From the NCBI GenBank assembly GCA_039800965.1, contig JBDLPS010000263.1:1-5188 (forward strand): a stretch of 5,188 bases of DNA. Reading direction: 5' to 3'. The position numbers and the translations under genes are program-made. The notes under the pieces are model-generated. The model made no database searches and had not been told where the DNA came from. It saw only the letters and a list, made by a program, of their open reading frames with translations. Below, one piece after another: positions 1 to 4,532 of the stretch (position 1 is the first letter of the stretch; every line of letters starts with the position of its first letter). Source of the stretch: ZC4RG30 sp039800965. GTDB taxonomy: Bacteria > Pseudomonadota > Gammaproteobacteria > Steroidobacterales > Steroidobacteraceae.

Positions 1-572
1 GCGGTCATGATCAGCGCTTCACCGACGGGACCCGCGACCTTGTCGATCGACGGCTGGCCGGAGAGACCGATCTGCACGAGGGCGTTGAGGATGCCGTAAA
101 CCGTGCCGAACAGGCCGACGAACGGCGAGGTCGAACCGACGGTGGCGAGGAACGACAGGCCGTTCGACAGCTTGCTGTTCACGTTGTCCACCGAGCGCTG
201 CAGCGCCATGGCCAGCCAATCGTTCAGGCTGATGCGGTCGTTCAGTCGGCCCTCGTGGTGGGCGGCAGCGCGCAGGGCGCTCTCGGCCACGAAGCGGAAG
301 TCATCGTCCTTCTCGAGACGCTCCGCTCCTTCCTTCGGCGTGGCAGCGGCCCAGAACTGCTTCTCGACGATCTTCGCCGACTTGCCCATGCGGTACTGGT
401 CCCAGAACTTCGTGAAGATGATGTACCACGAGATCAGGGACATGAGGGCAAGGATGCCCAGCACGGTGTACGAGATGCCGGTGCCATGATCGATCAGGGC
501 TCCGAAACCATACGGGTTGCTGCCAGGGGCGGCAGCGGCGGCATCGGCAACGGCGGCGGCTTGGTTTTCCAT
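1..572 (-). CDS. exbB: ExbB-type proton channel subunit (MotA/TolQ/ExbB family), 3' end outside the window
   Basis: ExbB is the inner-membrane proton channel subunit that, with ExbD, energises TonB for TonB-dependent outer-membrane transport. The ATG at 572-570 is preceded by a good ribosome site (CTGAGGAT, about 6 nt upstream). The visible 190 codons begin with an Ala-rich N-terminus (residues 4-15), followed by a first membrane segment near residues 33-54 (ISYTVLGILALMSLISWYII). A polar cytoplasmic region follows, then the family signature near residues 141-161 (LATVGSTSPFVGLFGTVYGI), typical of TM2, and the start of the TM3 block (VGEALIMTA, 183-191), where the frame leaves the window. Family members are usually about 210-250 aa, so perhaps 20-60 residues are missing. 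It follows tonB on the same strand after an 88-nt gap, the common tonB-exbB order. The ExbB/TolQ distinction rests on the tonB neighbour and is fairly secure. Confidence 0.93.
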   Translation of the reverse strand, partial: MENQAAAVADAAAAAPGSNPYGFGALIDHGTGISYTVLGILALMSLISWYIIFTKFWDQYRMGKSAKIVEKQFWAAATPKEGAERLEKDDDFRFVAESALRAAAHHEGRLNDRISLNDWLAMALQRSVDNVNSKLSNGLSFLATVGSTSPFVGLFGTVYGILNALVQIGLSGQPSIDKVAGPVGEALIMT

Positions 573-660
573 TTTAATCCTCAGTTTCTACAAAAGTCGT
601 CCGCGGTTGGCGGAGCGTTATCCCAAATGAAAAGTGAATGTCGGTCCTGTCGGGTGAAGA
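573..660 (-). other. tonB-exbB spacer with a small hairpin
   Basis: These 88 nt separate the tonB stop from the exbB start. On the minus strand they contain a 5-bp stem (TCCGC/GCGGA, loop CAACC) at roughly 606-620 without an adjacent T-run, so it is not an intrinsic terminator. The exbB ribosome site is at the downstream end. A weak AT-rich patch (GGGATAACG) could be part of a secondary promoter, but I see no convincing -35 partner. Cotranscription of tonB and exbB is the simplest reading. Confidence 0.4.
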
Positions 661-1299
661 TCAGTCTTTCAGCTGGAACTTCACACGGAACGCGAAGCAC
701 GACGTAACGGCCTTGTTGTCTTCGGTGCCCGCCACGTAGCGCAGCGCCTTCGCGTACTTGAGGGCCGCCTCGTCAAGACGCGCCACGTTCGACGTTTCCT
801 GCACGGTGGCCTCGGCCAGCTTGCCCTTCTCGTCGACGCAGGACTTGACGACCACGTTGCCCTGCTCGCCCAGTCGCTTGGACGACGGCGGGTAGTATTC
901 CTCCGAGTCAGGCTGCGTGGCGCGAGGGTTCAGCTTCGGCGGAACCTTGGCGACGGCACGCTCCACCGGCTTCGGTGGCGGCGGCGGCGGCAGCGGCTTG
1001 TCAGTCACATTGGACAGCGCAGTGGTGTTGGCGGCCACCGGGACCTGGATGTCCACGACAGGAGGCGGCACCTCGACCGGCGGCAGCTCCACCTTCGGCG
1101 GCGGCGGCGGCGGCGGCGTATCGTCCTGCTGCTCTTCCTTGAGGATCTCGGTGACGATCGGCGGCGCGATCGACTCCATGACCTTCTGGGCGAATCCGCT
1201 CTTCAGCCCGTAGATCAGAATGACGTGGAAGATGATGATCGCGACAAACGCGATGCTACGGCGCGAGCCCCAGTTTCTGTCGTGTACGTATACGCCCAT
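661..1299 (-). CDS. tonB: TonB family energy transducer
   Basis: TonB carries energy from the ExbB-ExbD motor across the periplasm to TonB-dependent outer-membrane receptors. The 212-aa protein has the full architecture. A short cytoplasmic N-terminus with Arg13-Arg14 precedes one membrane anchor at about residues 16-33 (IAFVAIIIFHVILIYGL), which contains His25, probably the counterpart of the TM histidine (His20) needed in E. coli TonB. A proline-rich spacer of about 60-122 follows, with a 7-Pro run (62-68), Pro/Val/Glu repeats and a 6-Pro run (104-109). The C-terminal TonB domain spans about 130-212, starting near YYPPSSKRLGEQG and ending FRVKFQLKD. Two cysteines, Cys154 and Cys201, lie in that periplasmic domain and could form a disulfide. 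The ATG at 1299 has only a weak upstream purine site (AAGACGG). The gene is followed by exbB on the same strand. Confidence in the family is high; the particular receptors served cannot be told. Confidence 0.95.
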   Translation of the reverse strand: MGVYVHDRNWGSRRSIAFVAIIIFHVILIYGLKSGFAQKVMESIAPPIVTEILKEEQQDDTPPPPPPPKVELPPVEVPPPVVDIQVPVAANTTALSNVTDKPLPPPPPPKPVERAVAKVPPKLNPRATQPDSEEYYPPSSKRLGEQGNVVVKSCVDEKGKLAEATVQETSNVARLDEAALKYAKALRYVAGTEDNKAVTSCFAFRVKFQLKD

Positions 1300-1384
1300 A
1301 GGTCCGTCTTGATGTGTTGTGCCTTGGCCGCGGCCTCAGCAGGAAATCATTCGATCGGCTTGCACCGCAGGAAGTCGACGCCGG

Positions 1385-1413
1385 AAATTAACGACGTTTT
1401 CCACGATGCGCAA
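1385..1413 (-). promoter_or_regulatory. weak candidate sigma-70 promoter for tonB
   Basis: On the minus strand a -35-like TTGCGC (1413-1408) and a -10-like TAATTT (1390-1385) are separated by exactly 17 nt. This would give a start near 1378 and a leader of roughly 80 nt. Each hexamer matches consensus at only 3 of 6 positions, so the call rests mainly on spacing, on the local AT-richness and on its position between the 1466-1490 terminator and tonB. Confidence 0.25.
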
Positions 1414-1465
1414 GTGTCTTCTGAACCCCCGCTGAACATCACGCCTTTTGAATAGGTTTCGTGCG

Positions 1466-1490
1466 GAAAAAAGGCCACTTGACGCGGCCC
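1466..1490 (-). terminator. probable rho-independent terminator of the peptidase-MFS unit
   Basis: Read on the minus strand, GGCCGC pairs with GTGGCC (one G-U pair) around a 5-nt loop GTCAA, and six T residues follow immediately. The stem lies at 1489-1473 and the T-tract at 1472-1467. An additional G-U pair (G1490 with the first T) can extend the stem. It lies about 200 nt past the MFS stop codon and upstream of tonB, so it would separate the two transcription units. The stem is short but GC-rich. Confidence 0.55.
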
Positions 1491-1687
1491 GCTTGTCTTC
1501 CCCCCGATACCGGTACCACCCCGGAGTCCCCGTGACTCGGACCAGCCCCGCCGGGTGCCGGCGAATCGATACGTTCCGGAGCGCTCTTGATGGTGTCCCG
1601 AAGGACTCTAGCGCGTGCCGCCGGGGGCTGACAACAAAAAAACAACAACCCGCCGCAGCCCTGCTTGCCCCGGCAATCCCGGCAGTA

Positions 1688-2965
1688 TCAGCGGACACCC
1701 TGCCGGTGCATCCTGTTGAAGCCGAACGCTCCAGCCAGTGTCATGGCGAGGGGCAGCAGCAGCGACCACCGCCCTGCCCCGGCGGCCGAACGCTCCAGCC
1801 ACTCGTAGAACAGCACGCCGGCCGGCGGCGCCACCAGACCCCGCATGCCGGTCAGCGTCACGTTGACGCCCATGTACTGCTGCATCTTCCCAAGCGACGC
1901 GAAATCACTGTGGCCCAGGTTCCAGCCGAGGTTGGCGCCTGCCGTCGCGGCACCCAGCAGCAGCGCGCCGGGCCACAGCAGCCAGGCCTGCTGCACGAAC
2001 ACCGCCAGGATCATCACGGCGATGGCCAGCACCAGCGACCAGCACTGGCGCGCCCGGTAAGCAATCACATGCCCGCCGTCGAACATCCGCGCCCAGAGGG
2101 GCGTGAACAGCGGGATGGACAGCAACGGCACGATGGACAACACGCCGATCTGCATGGCACCCGAAAGACGCATGAAGTCCGAAAAGACAATGACGAACTG
2201 CGCGTTCACCATCAGGTTGCCGGCGCCGTATATCCCGAGCCAGAACATGTAGCGCCGGTAGACGGGATCCTCGCGCAGGATCCCGCGCAGCACCGACAGG
2301 CTGAACACCTGCGTCCGACCGACCGCTTCGGACTCGGCCAGCAACAACTGGAACTCCCGCCGGACGCGCGTCTGCCGATAGAGCCACGCCGCCGCCAGCC
2401 CGCTGGCCGCAGCAAGCGCGTAGAGCCAGCGGGACCATGCCAGCCGCGATTCGATGACGAGCCCGGCGAGCGCCGAAGCTGCCGCAACGCCGAACGAGGA
2501 CACCACGACGATCCGCCCGGTGACCCTGGCGAGCACCTTGCGCGGGTAATTCGCGGTCCAGACCGATGCGCGCACGGTCAGGATGCCGGCCCACACGACG
2601 CGGGCGGCTATCACGGACAACACCATGACCGTCAGTCCGGTCGCGGCATTCGGGGCGAGGCCGATCAAGCCAACCAGCATCGCGAATGCAGCCATGAGCC
2701 AGGCCATGAGCTGGACGCGGGTGCGCCCGTGGGCGAGGTTTGCCCACAGGAAGCTGACAACGTTCGAGAGCGCGGGGGCCCCGCTGACGAAAGCCACCGC
2801 GAGGTTGACGGCAGACGCGGACGCAGCGCCTGCGAAGCCCTTCTTCACCAGCACGGCCGCCGTGGCTCCCTCCACCAGGCCGAGCGTGAATCCGACCAGG
2901 CCCCAGGAGAGCGCTTCGCGACGGTACAAGGCCTCGACGAGCGGGCTCGGGCGCTCCGCGCTCAT
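1688..2965 (-). CDS. Major facilitator superfamily (MFS) transporter, substrate unknown
   Basis: This 425-aa protein is strongly hydrophobic, with about 12 predicted membrane segments: roughly 20-40, 52-73, 88-105, 112-132, 152-172, 178-196, 240-262, 270-290, 308-325, 328-346, 366-388 and 400-416. A charged central loop at about 197-238 (WLYRQTRVRREFQ... LREDPVYRRYM) fits the cytoplasmic hinge between the two six-helix halves of MFS proteins. Distinctive segments are RASVWTANYPRKVLARVTG (132-150) and YMGVNVTLTGMRGL (364-377). I recall similar ones in uncharacterised MFS proteins, but no substrate follows from them. Its ATG (2965-2963) overlaps the TGA of the upstream M17 peptidase gene in an ATGA, indicating translational coupling. 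A substrate related to peptides or amino acids is a guess from context only. The protein ends GFNRMHRQGVR, with a TGA at 1690-1688. Confidence 0.85.
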   Translation of the reverse strand: MSAERPSPLVEALYRREALSWGLVGFTLGLVEGATAAVLVKKGFAGAASASAVNLAVAFVSGAPALSNVVSFLWANLAHGRTRVQLMAWLMAAFAMLVGLIGLAPNAATGLTVMVLSVIAARVVWAGILTVRASVWTANYPRKVLARVTGRIVVVSSFGVAAASALAGLVIESRLAWSRWLYALAAASGLAAAWLYRQTRVRREFQLLLAESEAVGRTQVFSLSVLRGILREDPVYRRYMFWLGIYGAGNLMVNAQFVIVFSDFMRLSGAMQIGVLSIVPLLSIPLFTPLWARMFDGGHVIAYRARQCWSLVLAIAVMILAVFVQQAWLLWPGALLLGAATAGANLGWNLGHSDFASLGKMQQYMGVNVTLTGMRGLVAPPAGVLFYEWLERSAAGAGRWSLLLPLAMTLAGAFGFNRMHRQGVR

Positions 2966-4347
2966 CCGTAGCGGTGCCGGATCAGCCCGTGGACCGCACG
3001 AATGGCGTGCGCCTCGGCGCCCAGCGGCCGACCCGGCCGGTCCTTGGGATTCCAGCCGTAAAGATCGACGTGGATCCAGCGCGAGGGATCCGCCACGAAT
3101 CGCCTGAGGAACAGCGCGGCGGTGATGGCGCCGGCGAAACCACTGCTGCCGGCGTTGCCGATGTCGGCAACGCGGCTCGACAGCTCGTCCTCGTAAGCCG
3201 CCCAGAGCGGCAGGGGCCAGAGTGGGTCGTCCAGCGCATCACCCTGCGCGACCAGCGCCGCCTGAAGGGCCACGTCGCCCGAGAAGACCGGCGGCAGGTC
3301 AGGACCGAGTGCGACGCGCGCGGCACCCGTCAGTGTCGCCAGGTCGACCAGCAGGTCCGGCGACTCCTCGCCGGCCAAAGTCAGGGCGTCGGCCAGCACC
3401 AGCCGGCCTTCCGCGTCGGTATTGCTGATTTCGACGGACAGCCCCTTGCGCGAACGGAGAACATCGCCAGGCCTGAAGGACGCTCCATCCACGCTGTTCT
3501 CGACAGCGGGAACGAGCACCCGCAGGTCGACCGAGGCATCCAGCGACCGAAGCAACTGCGCAAGGCCCAGCGCACAAGCCGCTCCGCCCATGTCCTTTTT
3601 CATCAGGAGCATGCCGCTGGCCGGCTTGATATCGAGGCCACCGGTATCGAAGCAGACCCCCTTTCCCACCAAGGTCACGCGGGGCGCGCCGGGCCGGCGG
3701 AAACGAAGATCGAGCAGGCGCGGAGCCCTCGGGCTGCCGCGACCGACGGCCTCGATGAGCGGAAACCCCTCGCGCAGGGCATCGCCGGCAACCACGATAA
3801 GCTCGCCACCTGCCCGCCCCGCGAGGTCCCGCGCCACCCGTTCGAGCTCGGCAGGCCCGAGATCGTTTGCAGGGGTGTTGATGAGGTCCCGGGCCAGAGA
3901 AAGCGCCGATGCCGCTTCGCAGGCATAACGAACATCGGCCCCCACCGGCACCAGCAGCTGCGGGCCAATCGGGCTGGAAGCGGCGGAACGGTAGCGACCG
4001 AAGCGGTACCCACCGAGCAACCAGCCAAGCAGGAACTGGGTGGCGACCGGAGGCGGAAGCGCCTCGGCAAGCCGGTAGCAACCGGCCGGCACACGGGCTG
4101 CCAGCGCAGCAGCGAGCCACATATCCGGCGCATCGGCGCCACCGAGCCCGGCGACCGCGCCGCCGCAACCACCGTTCTGCCCCGGCCAACCCAGCACCTG
4201 CTGCCGTTCGGGACGGAAAGCCTGCGCTCGCAGCCAGGCGGCTACGGCCGGCGGCTGCTCCTGCAGCCAGCGGCCATAGCCGGATTCGGTGACGAGGGCG
4301 AGCGGCAACGAGGGCGTGCCGTGCGCGGCGAGGGATGGGGGAAGCAT
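2962..4347 (-). CDS. M17 leucyl aminopeptidase family protein
   Basis: This is a cytosolic dimetallo-aminopeptidase of family M17 (PepA/PepB-like), which removes N-terminal residues from peptides. With the ATG at 4347 it is 461 aa. The N-terminal domain (about 1-140) is poorly conserved. The catalytic domain carries GKGVCFDTGG-LDIKP (about 228-242), MKKDMGGAA (249-257) and the signature NTDAEGRL (309-316). By comparison with E. coli PepA, metal ligands would be Lys229, Asp234, Asp252, Asp311 and Glu313, and catalytic residues Lys241 and Arg315, so all are present and an active enzyme is expected. An in-frame TTG at 4356 would add three residues (LDT, Met-initiated). I prefer ATG, though neither has a strong ribosome site. 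The gene is somewhat shorter than E. coli PepA (503 aa). It overlaps the MFS gene by 4 nt and diverges from ilvC. It may be a second M17 paralogue rather than the classical pepA. Confidence 0.93.
   Translation of the reverse strand: MLPPSLAAHGTPSLPLALVTESGYGRWLQEQPPAVAAWLRAQAFRPERQQVLGWPGQNGGCGGAVAGLGGADAPDMWLAAALAARVPAGCYRLAEALPPPVATQFLLGWLLGGYRFGRYRSAASSPIGPQLLVPVGADVRYACEAASALSLARDLINTPANDLGPAELERVARDLAGRAGGELIVVAGDALREGFPLIEAVGRGSPRAPRLLDLRFRRPGAPRVTLVGKGVCFDTGGLDIKPASGMLLMKKDMGGAACALGLAQLLRSLDASVDLRVLVPAVENSVDGASFRPGDVLRSRKGLSVEISNTDAEGRLVLADALTLAGEESPDLLVDLATLTGAARVALGPDLPPVFSGDVALQAALVAQGDALDDPLWPLPLWAAYEDELSSRVADIGNAGSSGFAGAITAALFLRRFVADPSRWIHVDLYGWNPKDRPGRPLGAEAHAIRAVHGLIRHRYG
3152..3173. 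repeat. 22-nt palindrome inside the peptidase gene
   Basis: The 10-nt arms GCGTTGCCGA (3152-3161) and TCGGCAACGC (3164-3173) are perfect inverted repeats around the dinucleotide TG. The segment encodes the ADIGNA stretch of the M17 protein, a conserved part of the family, so the symmetry may be a by-product of codon choice. No function is assigned. Confidence 0.6.
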
Positions 4348-4393
4348 GGTGTCCAAGGCCCCTAGCTTAAGGCATCCGCGCAGGCCCGGCGCG

Positions 4394-4423
4394 TTGACAA
4401 GTGCTTGATGGATATGGTGACAT
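4394..4423 (+). promoter_or_regulatory. tentative promoter upstream of ilvC
   Basis: A perfect -35 hexamer TTGACA lies at 4394-4399. The best -10 in range is a poor TGACAT (4418-4423, spacer 18, 3 of 6 matches). If used, transcription would start near 4430, which is after the start codon of the candidate leader peptide, so this promoter and that peptide are mutually exclusive readings. The leader RNA would then be about 85 nt to the end of the terminator. Confidence 0.3.
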
Positions 4424-4452
4424 TAGGGGTCTTGAAGACGCTGCAGCGCTAG
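4408..4452 (+). CDS. candidate ilvC leader peptide (14 aa, Leu/Val-containing)
   Basis: A 14-codon frame, MDMVTLGVLKTLQR, runs from ATG at 4408 to TAG at 4450-4452, ending 11 nt before the terminator stem. Five of its residues are branched-chain (Val4, Leu6, Val8, Leu9, Leu12). Leu6 and Leu9 use TTA and TTG, which should be rare in such a GC-rich genome; rare regulatory codons are typical of attenuator leader peptides. There is no isoleucine and no run of consecutive regulatory codons, so it is weaker than the enteric ilv leaders. I see no Shine-Dalgarno sequence before the ATG (4408) or the in-frame ATG at 4414, so it would have to be leaderless or poorly initiated. It was judged only by position, composition and length. 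Confidence 0.35.
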   Translation: MDMVTLGVLKTLQR

Positions 4453-4463
4453 CAAGAATCCCC

Positions 4464-4513
4464 AAAACCCCGCACGGGCTGCAGCAGGCAGCTGTCGCGG
4501 GGTTTTTCGTTTT
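4464..4513 (+). terminator. intrinsic terminator (attenuator) upstream of ilvC
   Basis: The arms AAAACCCCGC (4464-4473) and GCGGGGTTTT (4497-4506) are perfectly complementary (10 bp). Between them an inner stem GCTGC/GCAGC (4478-4482 with 4488-4492) closes a 5-nt loop. The downstream arm runs into a T-rich tract TTTTTCGTTTT (4503-4513). This is a strong plus-strand rho-independent terminator. It ends about 20 nt before the ilvC ATG, and nothing on the plus strand upstream in the window needs terminating, since the neighbouring peptidase gene points the other way. Its natural role is therefore conditional termination in the ilvC leader. In the opposite direction the hairpin is followed by only four T residues. 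Confidence 0.85.
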
Positions 4514-4532
4514 GTCGCACTGGAGAGACGTG

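Larger units (their letters stand above)
1300..1687. other. 388-nt intergenic region between the MFS gene and tonB
   Basis: No convincing gene is seen on either strand. The short frames here have proline/arginine-rich, low-complexity translations typical of chance GC-rich frames. The region holds the probable terminator of the upstream peptidase-MFS unit (1466-1490, minus strand) and must hold the tonB promoter between about 1300 and 1466. Other visible sequence is a perfect GGCCGCGGCC palindrome (1326-1335), about 50 nt upstream of some possible tonB start signals, and a T7 tract on the minus strand (A7 at 1636-1642) without a preceding stem. No clear Fur box (GATAATGATAATCATTATC-like) was found, although tonB genes are often iron regulated. 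Confidence 0.6.

Noticed and set aside
917..1213. Glycine-rich plus-strand frame with runs of GGGGG
   Set aside because: The glycine runs are the antisense of the TonB polyproline codons, so it is not an independent gene.
1338..1365. Possible Fur box upstream of tonB (AATGATTTC-like sequence)
   Set aside because: Only a few positions match a Fur consensus and there is no proper inverted repeat, so iron control cannot be claimed from this sequence.
1636..1642. T7 tract on the minus strand just after the MFS gene as a terminator
   Set aside because: No stable stem with a reasonable loop lies immediately upstream; the better candidate is at 1466-1490.
1336..1698. Minus-strand frames of 120 and 69 codons in the MFS-tonB gap
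   Set aside because: They are Arg/Pro/Ala-rich, without ribosome sites or family resemblance, and they run through the terminator hairpin. Treated as chance frames.
1448..2971. A 507-codon open frame on the plus strand opposite the MFS gene
   Set aside because: The translation is rich in Arg, His, Gln, Pro and Gly with no domain or membrane pattern, as expected for the antisense of a GC-rich gene. The minus-strand frame encodes a clear 12-helix transporter.
2974..4365. A 463-codon open frame on the plus strand opposite the peptidase gene
   Set aside because: It mirrors the minus-strand M17 gene, which carries intact catalytic motifs. The antisense product has no recognisable features.
4357..4532. 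T-box or metabolite riboswitch in front of ilvC
   Set aside because: The leader is only about 100 nt, lacks T-box motifs, and the pieces present (short ORF, competing stems, terminator) fit peptide-type attenuation better.
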